Positions 1 to 10,492 of a DNA stretch of 64,000 bases are shown in pieces. Source of the stretch: Nonomuraea sp. SYSU D8015. GTDB taxonomy: Bacteria > Actinomycetota > Actinomycetes > Streptosporangiales > Streptosporangiaceae. The first letter of the stretch is position 1. Each line of letters opens with the position of its first letter. The notes under the pieces were generated by a model. That model worked only from the letters and a program-made list of their open reading frames with translations, had not been told where the DNA came from and did no database searches. The stretch lies in contig NZ_VJYI01000012.1 of the NCBI RefSeq assembly GCF_008065375.1, forward strand, positions 244,356 to 308,355. The letters are read 5' to 3'. The position numbers were made by a program, and so were the translations under genes.

Positions 1-1389
1 CTGCCGTTCGTGCTGCAGTCGGCCGAGGTCATGAAGGCCGCCGTCGCCTACCTCGAGCCCCACATGGAGCGCGTCGAGGGCGAGACGAAGGGCCGCATCG
101 TGCTGGCCACCGTCAAGGGCGACGTCCACGACATCGGGAAAAACCTCGTCGACATCATCCTGTCCAACAACGGCTACCAGGTCGTCAACCTCGGCATCAA
201 GCAGCCGGTCTCGGCCATCCTGGAGGCCGCCGACGAGCAGAAGGCCGACGTCATCGGCATGTCGGGCCTGCTGGTGAAGTCGACGGTCATCATGAAGGAG
301 AACCTGGAGGAGATGAACTCCAGGGGCCTGGCCGGGAAATACCCCGTGCTGCTCGGCGGCGCCGCCCTGACCCGCGCCTACGTCGAGCAAGACCTGGCCG
401 AGCTGTTCGAGGGCGAGGTGCGTTACGCCCGCGACGCGTTCGAGGGGCTGCGGCTGATGGACGCGTTCATGGCCGTCAAGCGCGGCGTCGCCGGCGCGAC
501 GCTGCCGCCGCTGCGCGAGCGGCGCGTCAAGACCGGCGCCGTGCTCCAGCGCACCCCGGTCGAGGAGCTGCCGGCGCGCTCCGACGTGGCCGCCGACAAT
601 CCGGTGCCGAGGCCGCCCTTCTACGGCGACCGCGTCGTCAAGGGCGTCTCGCTGGCCGACTATTCCGCCTTCCTCGACGAGCGGGCGCTGTTCCTCGGCC
701 AGTGGGGGCTCAAGCCCACCAGGGGCGGCGACGGGCCCGGCTACGAAGAGCTGGTCGAGACCGAGGGCCGGCCGCGCCTGCGCATGTGGCTCGAGCGCAT
801 CCAGACCGAGGGCCTGCTGGAGGCGGCCGTCGTCTACGGGCACTTCCCGTGCGTCAGCGACGGCGACTCGCTGATCATCCTCGACGAGGGCGGCGACGAG
901 CGCACCCGGTTCACTTTCCCGCGCCAGCGCCGCGACCGCCACCTGTGCCTGTCCGACTTCTTCCGCGCCAAGGACTCCGGCGAGGTCGACGTGGTCGGCT
1001 TCCAGGTCGTCACCATGGGGTCGAAGATCTCCCAGGCCACGGCCGAGCTGTTCGCCAAGGACGCCTACCGCGACTACCTCGAGCTGCACGGCCTGTCGGT
1101 GCAGCTCACCGAGGCGCTGGCCGAATACTGGCACGCCCGGGTGCGCGCGGAGTGGGGCATCGGCGGCGACGAGTCGCTCGACGACATGCTCAAGGTCAAC
1201 ATCCAGGGCTGCCGCTACTCCTTCGGCTACCCGGCCTGCCCCAACCTCGAGGACCAGGTGCAGCTCTTCCAGCTGCTCGACCCCGAGCGCATCGGCGTCA
1301 CGCTGTCGGAGGAGTTCCAGCTCCACCCCGAGCAGGCCACATCCGCGCTGGTCGCGCACCACCCCGAGGCCAAATACTTCAACGTCTGA
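1..1389 (+). CDS. metH: Cobalamin-dependent methionine synthase, C-terminal part (5' end outside window)
   Basis: Transfers a methyl group from methyltetrahydrofolate via cobalamin to homocysteine, giving methionine in the cytoplasm. The reading frame is open from base 1, so the upstream homocysteine and folate domains lie outside the window. Visible domains are the end of the cobalamin cap (FVLQSAEVMK), the B12 domain with DVHDIG (the His at bases 127-129 is the lower axial cobalt ligand), MSGLL and LLGGAALT, and then the reactivation domain. The last carries RYSFGYPACP, matching the RxxxGYP AdoMet-binding motif. The protein ends after KYFNV, a normal C-terminus. A HAD phosphatase follows 73 bp downstream. 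No frameshift is seen. Confidence 0.95.
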   Translation: MPFVLQSAEVMKAAVAYLEPHMERVEGETKGRIVLATVKGDVHDIGKNLVDIILSNNGYQVVNLGIKQPVSAILEAADEQKADVIGMSGLLVKSTVIMKENLEEMNSRGLAGKYPVLLGGAALTRAYVEQDLAELFEGEVRYARDAFEGLRLMDAFMAVKRGVAGATLPPLRERRVKTGAVLQRTPVEELPARSDVAADNPVPRPPFYGDRVVKGVSLADYSAFLDERALFLGQWGLKPTRGGDGPGYEELVETEGRPRLRMWLERIQTEGLLEAAVVYGHFPCVSDGDSLIILDEGGDERTRFTFPRQRRDRHLCLSDFFRAKDSGEVDVVGFQVVTMGSKISQATAELFAKDAYRDYLELHGLSVQLTEALAEYWHARVRAEWGIGGDESLDDMLKVNIQGCRYSFGYPACPNLEDQVQLFQLLDPERIGVTLSEEFQLHPEQATSALVAHHPEAKYFNV

Positions 1390-1402
1390 CCCCGGCCGGG
1401 TC

Positions 1403-1429
1403 TCTCGCCGTTCACCGCGGGCGGCGAGA
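1403..1429 (+). terminator. Possible terminator after metH
   Basis: An 8-bp perfect inverted repeat (TCTCGCCG / CGGCGAGA) with an 11-nt loop lies 14 bp after the metH stop. No T-tract follows, which is usual for actinomycete terminators. Confidence 0.4.
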
Positions 1430-1462
1430 ATGGCGTGCACGTGACTACGGATCGGGGCAGGC

Positions 1463-2107
1463 ATGGAAGCCGTTTTCTTCGACATGGACGGGCTGCTGGT
1501 CGACAGCGAGCGGGTCTGGCTGCAGATCGAGACCGAGGTGATGGCCAGGCTGGGCGCGCGGTGGACGCCCGAGCACCAGGTCCACCTGGTCGGCGGGTCC
1601 ATGGAGCGGACGGTCGACTACATGCTGGCCGTGTCGGGCTCCGGCGTGCCCGCCGCCACCGTGCGGGAGTGGATGACGGACGGCATGGTCGCCCGGCTGT
1701 CGGAGGGCGTGCACGTGATGCCGGGCGCCGTCGAGCTCCTCGACGCCGTCCGGGCCGAGGGGGTGCCCTCCGGGCTCGTCACCTCGTCGCTCAAGGAGAT
1801 CGCCGACGCGGTGCTCAAGAGCGTCGGCAGGGACCGCTTCGACGTCGTGGTGACCGCCGACGACGTCTCGCACACCAAGCCGGATCCGGAGCCGTACCTC
1901 ACGGCCGCGGGGCTGCTGGGAGTCGAGCCGGTGCGGTGCGTGGTGCTGGAGGACTCGCCGAACGGCGTGGCGGCCGCGACCGCCGCCGGCTGCGCGGTCG
2001 TCGCGGTCCCCAGCCTCCTGCCCATCGAACCGGCTCCCGGCCGCATGGTCGTCCCGTCCCTCACCGCCGTCACGGTTCAGGACCTCCGCGCCCTCCTGCC
2101 TTCCTGA
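1463..2107 (+). CDS. HAD-superfamily hydrolase (beta-phosphoglucomutase/sugar phosphatase-like)
   Basis: A 214-residue cytoplasmic phosphatase or phosphomutase of the haloacid dehalogenase superfamily. Motif I is FFDMDGLLVDS, with nucleophile D7 and acid/base D9. Motif II is LVTSS near residue 107. Motif III is the Lys in HTKPDPEPY (K139). Motif IV is LEDSPNG (E163, D164). The helical cap between motifs I and II is the C1 type of the PGMB/GPH group. The ATG follows GGGGCAGG. It probably has its own promoter after the metH hairpin. The substrate cannot be told from sequence; small sugar or polyol phosphates are usual for the family. Confidence 0.87.
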   Translation: MEAVFFDMDGLLVDSERVWLQIETEVMARLGARWTPEHQVHLVGGSMERTVDYMLAVSGSGVPAATVREWMTDGMVARLSEGVHVMPGAVELLDAVRAEGVPSGLVTSSLKEIADAVLKSVGRDRFDVVVTADDVSHTKPDPEPYLTAAGLLGVEPVRCVVLEDSPNGVAAATAAGCAVVAVPSLLPIEPAPGRMVVPSLTAVTVQDLRALLPS

Positions 2108-3011
2108 CCTCTTCGCCCCGGCTCCGCGGCCGGCCGCCGGCTGATCGCGAGCAGCCGCACCCGCCGCTGCTGCGCGAGCGACTCCAGCAGCGGGCCCCGG
2201 GCCGAACGTGCAGCCCGCCACGGCCCACCGACGTCGCGCTGCTCTCCCAGGCCACGTCGCCGTGCACGTGCGCACCGCTTTCCACGTTGCGTTGCCGCGC
2301 CGCGCCGCCTTGCCACGTTGCGTTGCCGCGCCGCGGGGCGTTGGCACGTCGCGCGGCCTTGCCGCATCGTGCTTCGCCGTCCCGCCGCCTTCCCACGATC
2401 TGCGGCCTGGCCACCGTCGGCGCGAGTGCCGCGCCGGCCGACCGCAGCGCGCGGGTCGGATCCCAGGGGTCACGGAGCCGTCCGAGGGGCCGCCCATGCC
2501 GAGCCACCGCACCTCAAGGCGGCCGTCCATCGGCCAGTCCGTCGTCCTGGGGCCGGCGGTCGGCGGCCGGAGCCTGGGCCGGCGCGTGTCTGGTAGCTGA
2601 GAGGAGCTGCTGGGCCGTAACGAGAGCCGCGCCGCACGGCATCGCTCGTCCTAGGGGACGTCGCCGGGCTTGTGGGGCCGCCGTGGAGCCGCTGGTCGCG
2701 CCGAGTGCCGCCCGTGCCGTGGGGCCGCCCCGTGCGGTGGGGCCGCCCGTGCCGTGGGGCTGTCCGTTGAGGGGAGGCGCCGTGCGTTCCGCGGAGTTGC
2801 CGTCCGTTCGGAGAAGCGCCGCTCGTCCCGTGAGGCCGGTGCCCGCGCAGGCGAGCGGTGGCGCCCGTATCAGGGGAAGGCCGCTCGTACCCCCAAGGAG
2901 CGCCGCTCGTACCCCGAGAAGCGGATGTACGTCCCCCTAGGGGAAGCCTGGTTCTCACGGAGGAGAGGCAACTGGCAGGTCGCGTGCCAGGATGGAAGAA
3001 GTAGCCGAGAC
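2108..3011. other. Long non-coding spacer with degenerate G+C-rich repeats
   Basis: About 900 bp without a convincing gene. Open frames exist in several phases on both strands but give Arg/Ala/Pro-rich text with no domain. A 31-bp imperfect tandem duplication lies at about 2283-2343 (CACGTTGCGTTGCCGCGCCG twice). Between 2700 and 2950 short motifs recur: CGTGCCGTGGGGCCGCC, and GCCGCTCGTACCCC with about 23-bp spacing. It resembles the other repeat-filled spacers of this window (37078, 40950, 49146). Confidence 0.5.
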
Positions 3012-3024
3012 GGAGGGTGCCCTC

Positions 3025-3510
3025 ATGGATTTCACCCAGATCGCGTGGTTCCCGCTTTGCGCCGGACTCACCGCGGTGGGGCTGGTGCTGAGCTTCCTGG
3101 CGTTCCGCCGCAGGGGAGCGGCTTCGGGGATACGGGTCGCGGCGTGGGCGCTGCTACCCCTGGCCGCGTACTTGACGAAGGCGCTGCAGACGTTGTGGAA
3201 CATCGGCGCCGCCGTCGTGACCTTCGTGACGAGCCTCGTGTTCAACCCCACGGTGTGGGCCGGTGTGGCCGTGGCGGGACTGTCGGCCGTGCTGTTCGTG
3301 GTGTCCGGTGTCATGCGTGGCAGAAAGCTGTCCATGGGCAGGAAGAAGACCGGCGGGGACACGCCGGCGCAGCAGCCCGTTCAGCCTGGCGCGAACAAGC
3401 CGGCGGCCACCGCAGGCAAGCCGAAGCCCGCCGTGACCGCTCAGAAAGCAGGCGGCGACGATGACTTTTCCGACATCGAGGAGCTTCTCAAACGCCGCGG
3501 CATCAGCTGA
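3025..3510 (+). CDS. Conserved small integral membrane protein
   Basis: 161 residues with an N-terminal membrane part of about three helices (residues about 5-27, 36-58 and 76-95). A basic stretch (MRGRKLSMGRKK) and a Pro/Ala/Lys-rich cytoplasmic tail follow, ending in an acidic segment and KRRGIS. I chose ATG 3025 because GGAGGG sits 7 nt upstream; an in-frame ATG at 2992 has no such site. The family is not recognised and no catalytic motif is visible. It stands alone between the repeat spacer and the AT-richer promoter region of the peptide importer. Confidence 0.7.
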   Translation: MDFTQIAWFPLCAGLTAVGLVLSFLAFRRRGAASGIRVAAWALLPLAAYLTKALQTLWNIGAAVVTFVTSLVFNPTVWAGVAVAGLSAVLFVVSGVMRGRKLSMGRKKTGGDTPAQQPVQPGANKPAATAGKPKPAVTAQKAGGDDDFSDIEELLKRRGIS

Positions 3511-3747
3511 ATCGACCGCCGGATCCGAGTTCTGTCACAGTTCCGAGACCTGAACGGGACGCGCTCAAGACATTTCCCTCAAGATCAACACGAATGAGTT
3601 TCGCATCAATCACAGATTAGCCACATAGCGGCCTGAGGGGCTGGTCAGCGCAGCTCAGGCCATAGATTCTGCCTCCTGAGGTCGCGACTCGCGGTCTAAA
3701 GTCAGTTCCAATAGACAGCGTCGTCTGGATCCAGGGGGCAATTTCGC
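3511..3747 (+). promoter_or_regulatory. AT-richer control region of the peptide ABC operon
   Basis: Noticeably richer in A+T than its surroundings. It holds an 8-bp inverted repeat GGCCTGAG/CTCAGGCC (3630-3637 and 3654-3661) around an inner GCTG..CAGC pair. This is either a hairpin in the leader RNA or a repressor site. A GGGGG tract precedes the ATG at 3748. The precise promoter was not assigned. Confidence 0.35.
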
Positions 3748-4740
3748 ATGACCGCGCCGCTAGACGTTTCCGGTTCTGCGGCAGAAGCGCATCCGGAGTC
3801 GGTGCTCGCGGGAGCGGGCAAGGCCATCCAGGGCCGATCCCTCACCAGGATCGCCTGGATGCGGCTGAGGCGAGACAAGATCGCGCTGGCCGGCGGGGTC
3901 GTCGTCCTGCTGCTGATCATCATGTCGATCTTCTCGTCGCCCATCATCGCCGCCTTCGGCCACCCGCCCCTGGAGTTCCACCAGGACGCGATCGACCAGA
4001 ACACGCTTCTGCCCAAAGGCACGTTCGGCGGCATGAGCAGCGAATACCTGCTCGGCGTCGAGCCCGTCAACGGCCGCGACATCTTCAGCCGCATCGTGGC
4101 CGGCGCCGGGATCTCGCTGCTGATCGGCTTCCTCGCCACGCTCGTATCCGTCCTCATCGGCACCGTCATGGGCGTTCTGGCCGGCTACTTCGGCGGCTGG
4201 GTCGACCAGGTGATCGGCCGCATCATGGACGTCTTCCTCGCCTTCCCGCTGCTGGTCTTCGCGATCGCGCTGGCGGGCGTCATCCCGGACAAGGGGTTCG
4301 GCCTGGAGGGCAACGGGCTGCGGGTGGCGATGCTGATCTTCATCATCGGCTTCTTCAGCTGGCCCAGCATCGGCCGCATCGTTCGCGGGCAGACGCTGTC
4401 GCTGCGCGAGCGCGAGTTCGTCGACGCCGCCCGCAGCCTCGGGGCACGCCACGGGTACATCCTCTTCCGCGAGGTCCTGCCCAACCTGATGGCGCCGATC
4501 CTGGTCTACGCGACCTTGCTCATTCCGACCAACATCCTGTTCGAGGCCGCGCTCTCGTTCCTGGGAGTCGGCATCAACCCGCCCACCCCGACCTGGGGCG
4601 GCATGCTCTCGGAGGCGGTGCGGTTCTACACGCTGCCGCACTTCGTGCTCTTCCCGGGCCTGGCGATCTTCATCACGGTCCTGGCGTTCAACCTGTTCGG
4701 CGACGGGCTTAGGGACGCCTTCGACCCGCGCGCGCACTGA
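3748..4740 (+). CDS. ABC transporter permease, DppC/OppC family
   Basis: One of two membrane subunits of a peptide/nickel-type ABC importer. 330 residues: a cytoplasmic N-terminal arm, a first helix (residues about 48-66), a periplasmic-type loop, then five more helices. The EAA loop that docks on the ATPase is visible (DAARSLGA, then FREVLPNLMAP). Asp/Pro/Thr text near the C-terminus (FLGVGINPPTPTWGGML) is a hallmark of DppC-like permeases. The operon begins here, which is unusual: the permease precedes the binding protein and the second permease comes after it. The stop is 47 bp before the binding-protein ATG. Confidence 0.9.
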   Translation: MTAPLDVSGSAAEAHPESVLAGAGKAIQGRSLTRIAWMRLRRDKIALAGGVVVLLLIIMSIFSSPIIAAFGHPPLEFHQDAIDQNTLLPKGTFGGMSSEYLLGVEPVNGRDIFSRIVAGAGISLLIGFLATLVSVLIGTVMGVLAGYFGGWVDQVIGRIMDVFLAFPLLVFAIALAGVIPDKGFGLEGNGLRVAMLIFIIGFFSWPSIGRIVRGQTLSLREREFVDAARSLGARHGYILFREVLPNLMAPILVYATLLIPTNILFEAALSFLGVGINPPTPTWGGMLSEAVRFYTLPHFVLFPGLAIFITVLAFNLFGDGLRDAFDPRAH

Positions 4741-4787
4741 CCTTCGCCAACGCTCCATCCCCCATCTCACTAACAAGGGGTTAGTCA

Positions 4788-6551
4788 ATGAGAAGGAAAT
4801 CCGCACTGGCGGCGGCCGCGACAGCGGCGCTCGCCTTGGTGCTCTCCGCCTGTGGCGGAGGCGGCGGCACGCCGCAGCAGCCCGCCCAGTCGGCGAGCGG
4901 CGGCGCCGCGCAACCCGCGGCGAACGTCGCGCTGAGCCAGGTGTTCAACCCTTCCACCAAGAAGGGGGGGACGCTGAAGGCGGCGCACTCCTCCGACTGG
5001 GACAGCCTTGACCCGGCCGACACCTACTACGGCTACTCGTTCAACTTCGGCCGCCTCTACTGGCGGACGCTGACGATGTACAAGCCGGGTCCGGGGCCCG
5101 AGGGCGCCACCGTGGTGCCCGACCTGGCCGAGGGGCTCGGCCAGCCGAGCAGCGACGGCAAGACGTGGACGTACAAGATCAAGAGTGGTCTGAAGTTCGA
5201 GGACGGCACGCCGATCACCGCCAAGGACGTGGCGTACGCGGTGGCCAGGTCCTTCGACAAGGAGACCTTCACGCACGGCCCCTCCTACCTCAATGAGCTG
5301 CTGGACTGGCCGAAGGACTTCAAGGGCGTCTACAAGACCCCCGACGTGGACTACAAGTCGGCCGTCGAGGCAACCGACGACACCACGGTCGTCTTCCACC
5401 TGAAGAAGCCGTTCGCGTCGATGGACTACATCGTCCAGATGCCGATGACCGCCCCGGTGCCCAAGGACAAGGACACCGGCGCCAAGTACCGCGAGCACGT
5501 GATCTCCACGGGGCCCTACAAGTTCGAGACCGTCGAGGCCGGCAAGCGCCTGACCCTCGTGCGCAACGACCAGTGGGACCCGGCGACCGACCCCAACCGG
5601 CCGGCGCTGCCCGACCGCATCGAGGTCCAGCTCAACGTCAACGCCGACGACCTGGACAACCAGCTCATCGCCGGCAACATCCACCTGGACGTCCCGGGCA
5701 CCGGCCTGCAGCCGGCCGCGCTGGGCAAGGTCCTGCCCGACCCGCAGCTGAAGGCCCGGACCGACAACCCGGTCCTGCAGCGTCTGTGGTTCGTGTCGGT
5801 CATCCCCGACACCAAGCCGCTGGACAACCCCGACTGCCGCAAGGCCGTCATGTGGGCCGCGGACCGCGTCGCCAACCAGACCGCCTTCGGCGGCCCCGTC
5901 GCCGGCGGCGACATCGCCACGAACGTCATGCCGCCGCCCATCAAGGGCCAGCAGAAGTTCGACCTGTACCAGACGCCGGAGAACAAGGGCGACGTCAACA
6001 AGGCCAAGGAGGCCCTGGCGGCCTGCGGCCAGCCCAACGGCTTCTCCACCACGATGTCCTTCCGCTCCGACCGTCCGCGTGAGAAGGCGCTGGCCGAGGC
6101 GATGCAGCAGGCGCTGGCCCGGGTCGGCATCAAGCTGACGCTCAAGGGCTTCCCGGCCTCCAGCTACTTCTCCGACTACGCCGGCAACGTCGAGTACGTG
6201 AAGAAGAACGGCATCGGCCTGGCCGCCCACGGCTGGGGTTCGGACTGGCCCGACGGTTACGGCTTCCTGCAGGCCATCGTCGACAGCCGCACCATCCGCC
6301 CGGCCGGCAACTACAACCTCAGCGTCAAGAACCCCGAGGTCGACAAGCTGATCGACCAGGCCTCGGCGGAGCTCGACGCGACGGCCCGTGAGAAGCTGTG
6401 GGTCGACGTGGACAAGAAGGTCATGGAGGACGCCTCCATCCTTCCCGTGGTCTGGGCCAAGGCCCTGCTGCTGCGCGGCCAGGGCGTGACGAACCTCGCC
6501 TACAACGAGGGCCAGCAGGCGTACGACTACATCCTGCTCGGCGTCCAGTGA
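4788..6551 (+). CDS. Peptide ABC transporter substrate-binding lipoprotein (SBP family 5)
   Basis: 587-residue secreted lipoprotein. The signal peptide ends in the lipobox LVLSAC, with C22 the predicted lipidated residue, followed by a Gly-rich linker. The mature part reads as SBP_bac_5: GGTLKAAHSSDWDSLDP near its start, ISTGPYKF in the middle, then the long C-terminal lobe. The class binds oligopeptides, opines or nickel chelates outside the membrane and delivers them to the DppBC pore. The ATG lies after an AAGGGG-type site. Ligand specificity cannot be read from sequence. Confidence 0.92.
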   Translation: MRRKSALAAAATAALALVLSACGGGGGTPQQPAQSASGGAAQPAANVALSQVFNPSTKKGGTLKAAHSSDWDSLDPADTYYGYSFNFGRLYWRTLTMYKPGPGPEGATVVPDLAEGLGQPSSDGKTWTYKIKSGLKFEDGTPITAKDVAYAVARSFDKETFTHGPSYLNELLDWPKDFKGVYKTPDVDYKSAVEATDDTTVVFHLKKPFASMDYIVQMPMTAPVPKDKDTGAKYREHVISTGPYKFETVEAGKRLTLVRNDQWDPATDPNRPALPDRIEVQLNVNADDLDNQLIAGNIHLDVPGTGLQPAALGKVLPDPQLKARTDNPVLQRLWFVSVIPDTKPLDNPDCRKAVMWAADRVANQTAFGGPVAGGDIATNVMPPPIKGQQKFDLYQTPENKGDVNKAKEALAACGQPNGFSTTMSFRSDRPREKALAEAMQQALARVGIKLTLKGFPASSYFSDYAGNVEYVKKNGIGLAAHGWGSDWPDGYGFLQAIVDSRTIRPAGNYNLSVKNPEVDKLIDQASAELDATAREKLWVDVDKKVMEDASILPVVWAKALLLRGQGVTNLAYNEGQQAYDYILLGVQ

Positions 6552-6638
6552 TCAGGCCAAGCTCGGGGATCTAACGAAGGCAGGTGAAGGCGGGAGCGGC
6601 CTGGCCCGGCGACGGGCCGGGCCGCTCGGCCGGGAGCG

Positions 6639-7648
<1,010 letters not shown>

Positions 7649-7652
<4 letters not shown>

Positions 7653-8674
7653 GCTTCCTTGACGTCAAGGATCTGAAGATCCACTTCCCGACCGACGACG
7701 GTCTGGTCAAGTCCGTCGACGGCCTGTCGTTCGGCGTCGAGCGCGGCAAGACCCTGGGCATCGTCGGTGAGTCCGGCTCCGGCAAGAGCGTGACCAGCCT
7801 CGGCGTGCTCGGCCTGCACAAGGGCGGCCGCGCCAGGATCTCCGGCGAGATCTGGCTCGACGGTGAGGAGCTCGTCGGCGCCACCGCCGAGCACGTGCGC
7901 ACCCTGCGCGGCAAGAAGATGGCGATGATCTTCCAGGATCCGCTGTCGTCGATGCACCCGTACTACACGGTCGGCCACCAGATCATCGAGGCCTACCGCA
8001 TCCATCACGACGTCTCCAAGCAGGTCGCCCGCAAGCACGCCATCGACATGCTCGGCCGCGTCGGCATCCCCGAGCCGGCCAGGCGGGTCGACAGCTACCC
8101 GCACGAGTTCTCCGGCGGCATGCGGCAGCGCGCCATGATCGCGATGGCGCTGTCGTGCGACCCGGAGCTGCTCATCGCCGACGAGCCCACCACCGCGCTC
8201 GACGTGACCGTCCAGGCCCAGATCCTCGACCTGATGCGCGACCTGCAGCGCGAGTTCAACTCGGCGCTCATCGTCATCACCCACGACCTGGGCGTGGTGG
8301 CCGAGCTGTCCGACGACATCCTCGTCATGTACGCCGGCAAGTGCGTCGAGTACGGCGCCGCCGACGACATCTTCTACCGCCCCGAGCACCCCTACACCTG
8401 GGGTCTGCTGGGCTCCATGCCGCGTCTCGACCGCGAGCCCACCGAGCGGCTGCTGCCGATCAAGGGCTCCCCGCCGTCGCTGATCAACGTGCCGTCCGGC
8501 TGCGCGTTCAACCCCCGCTGCCCGTACGCCGAGCGCACCGAGGGCAAGGCCACGACCGTCGTGCCGGAGCTGGCCGAGACCGAGGGCGGCCACCTGGTGC
8601 GCTGCCACATGAGCAGGGCCGAGCGGCGGAACCTGTGGGAGAACGAGATCAAGCCAGTGCTGGAGACCCAGTGA
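7649..8674 (+). CDS. ABC transporter ATP-binding protein, DppD family
   Basis: 341-residue cytoplasmic ATPase that powers import with the following subunit. Walker A is GESGSGKS (residues 40-47), the signature is SGGMRQR, Walker B is LLIADEP and the switch His is in ITHDLG. The C-terminal oligopeptide-transporter extension is present, with CAFNPRCPYAERTEG, whose Cys residues may bind an iron-sulfur cluster as in DppD. The GTG start at 7649 sits in a GTGA overlap with the permease, and the 3' end overlaps the next gene in the same way. Confidence 0.93.
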
Positions 8675-9699
8675 GCGAAACAGAGCTGCTTCTGTCCGTG
8701 CAGAACCTGGAGAAGCACTTCCCCGTGACGAAGGGCCTGCTCAAAAGGCAGGTCGGCGCGGTCAAGGCGGTCGACGGGATCAGCTTCGACGTGTTCAAGG
8801 GCGAGACGCTCGGCCTGGTGGGCGAGTCGGGCTGCGGCAAGTCCACGACGGGACGCCTGGTCACCCGGCTGCTCGAACCCACCGGCGGCAAGGTGATCTT
8901 CGAGGGCCAGGACATCACGCACATGAGCCAGGGCAGGCTCCGCCCGCTCCGGCGCGACATGCAGATGATCTTCCAGGACCCGTACTCGTCGCTCAACCCC
9001 CGCCACACGGTCGGCGCCATCGTCGGCGCCCCGTTCCGCATCCAGGGCGTCAAGACCGAGCAGGGCATCAAGAAGGCCGTCCAGGACATCCTGGCGCTCG
9101 TCGGGCTCAACCCCGAGCACTACAACCGCTACCCGCACGAGTTCTCCGGCGGCCAGCGCCAGCGCATCGGCATCGCCCGGACGCTCGCGCTCAAGCCCAA
9201 GCTCATCATCGCCGACGAGCCGGTCTCCGCCCTCGACGTGTCCATCCAGGCCCAGGTCGTCAACCTGCTGGAAGACCTGCAGAACGAGCTCGACCTGACC
9301 TACGTCGTGATCGCCCACGACCTGTCGGTGGTGCGCCACATCAGCGACCGGGTCGCCGTGATGTACCTGGGCAAGATCGTCGAGATCGCCGACCGCAAGC
9401 GGCTCTACTCCTCGCCGATGCACCCGTACACGAACGCCCTGCTGTCGGCCGTGCCCGTGCCGGACCCGAAGTCCCGCAAGGAACGCGAGCGCATCCGGCT
9501 CACCGGCGACGTCCCGAGCCCGCTCAACCCGCCGCCCGCCTGCCGCTTCCACACCCGCTGCTGGAAGGCGCAGGAGATCTGCCGCACGGTCGAGCCTCCG
9601 CTGGAGGAGCTGGCCAGCGGCCACCGCGTTGCCTGCCACTTCCCGGAGAACGCCCCCGAGGTGCCAGCCGCGGCCGCCGCGCCCGCCTCCCAGGACTGA
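8671..9699 (+). CDS. ABC transporter ATP-binding protein, DppF family
   Basis: 342-residue second ATPase of the importer. Walker A is GESGCGKST, the signature SGGQRQR, Walker B LIIADEP and the switch region IAHDLS. It has the C-terminal oligopeptide-binding region with CRFHTRCWKAQEIC. Start is GTG 8671 in a GTGA overlap with the preceding stop. The final residues (PAAAAAPAS) are a low-complexity tail. Last gene of the operon; a hairpin lies about 70 bp downstream. Confidence 0.93.
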   Translation: MSETELLLSVQNLEKHFPVTKGLLKRQVGAVKAVDGISFDVFKGETLGLVGESGCGKSTTGRLVTRLLEPTGGKVIFEGQDITHMSQGRLRPLRRDMQMIFQDPYSSLNPRHTVGAIVGAPFRIQGVKTEQGIKKAVQDILALVGLNPEHYNRYPHEFSGGQRQRIGIARTLALKPKLIIADEPVSALDVSIQAQVVNLLEDLQNELDLTYVVIAHDLSVVRHISDRVAVMYLGKIVEIADRKRLYSSPMHPYTNALLSAVPVPDPKSRKERERIRLTGDVPSPLNPPPACRFHTRCWKAQEICRTVEPPLEELASGHRVACHFPENAPEVPAAAAAPASQD

Positions 9700-9705
9700 C
9701 GCGCC

Positions 9706-9808
9706 CGGCCGGGTCGCCCGGGCTGAGGCGTCATCGCGTCCGGGCCGGGTCGCCCGGGCTGACGCGCCGCCGCGTCCGGGCCGAACGCCCGGGCGCGGCG
9801 TCAGCCGT
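9706..9808. terminator. Bidirectional terminator and short tandem repeats between convergent genes
   Basis: GCCGCGTCCGGGC (9769-9781) pairs with GCCCGGGCGCGGC (9787-9799) over 13 bp with one G-U, around a 5-nt loop. Upstream are two-to-three copies, about 36 bp apart, of CCGGGTCGCCCGGGCTGA. The placement between the converging importer operon and the response-regulator gene suits a terminator for both strands. Confidence 0.55.
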
Positions 9809-10492
9809 TCACGATAAGGCGCCCGGCGTGATCAGCCCCGTCTCGTAGGCCAGCACCACGGCCTGCACGCGATCCCGCAGCCCCAGCTTCGTCAGCACGT
9901 TGCCGACGTGTGTCTTGACCGTCGTCTCGCTCACCACGAGCTTGGCCGCGATCTCCGCGTTGGACATGCCCTTGGCGATCAGCCGCAGCACCTCGAGCTC
10001 GCGCTCGGTCAGCCGGTCCAGCCGGGCCGGCGCGGCCTGCTCGTACGCCGACGGCAGCCGCGTCGCGAACCGGTCCAGCAGCCGCCTCGTCACGCTCGGC
10101 GCCACGATCGCGTCGCCCGCCGCCACCACCCGGATCGCCTGCACCAGCTCGTCCGGCGGCACGTCCTTCAGCAGGAACCCCGACGCGCCCGACCGCAGCG
10201 CCTCCACGATGTACTCGTCCAGGTCGAACGTCGTCAGCACCAGCACCTTCGGCACGTGCGCCGCCGGCGCCGCCTCCCGAACGATTCTGCGCGTCGCCTC
10301 GATGCCGTCGACCCCGGGCATCCGGATGTCCATCAGCACCACGTCGGGCAGCAGCGCCCGCGTCTGCTCCATCGCGTCCTTGCCGTCGCCCGCCTGGCCC
10401 ACCACCGTGATGTCGGGCTCGGCCTCCAGGATCAGGCGGAATCCCGTGCGCAGCAGCGGCTGATCGTCCACCAGCAGCACTCTGATCGTCAT
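9809..10492 (-). CDS. NarL/LuxR-family two-component response regulator
   Basis: 227 residues. The N-terminal receiver domain carries the acidic pair D9/D10, phospho-acceptor D55 in LMDIRMPG and the conserved Lys in FLLKDVP. The C-terminal LuxR-type helix-turn-helix spans about residues 160-215 (LTERELEVLRLIA, SNAEIAAKL, TVKTHVGNVLTKLG). The DNA target is unknown. Its ATG overlaps the stop of the upstream sensor kinase by 4 bp (ATGA), so the pair is one coupled operon. Confidence 0.93.
   Translation of the reverse strand: MTIRVLLVDDQPLLRTGFRLILEAEPDITVVGQAGDGKDAMEQTRALLPDVVLMDIRMPGVDGIEATRRIVREAAPAAHVPKVLVLTTFDLDEYIVEALRSGASGFLLKDVPPDELVQAIRVVAAGDAIVAPSVTRRLLDRFATRLPSAYEQAAPARLDRLTERELEVLRLIAKGMSNAEIAAKLVVSETTVKTHVGNVLTKLGLRDRVQAVVLAYETGLITPGALS

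Noticed and set aside
1435..2940. 501-residue plus-strand frame across the HAD gene and the spacer
   Set aside because: Overlaps the real HAD gene in another frame and is Arg/Ala/Pro-rich low-complexity text.
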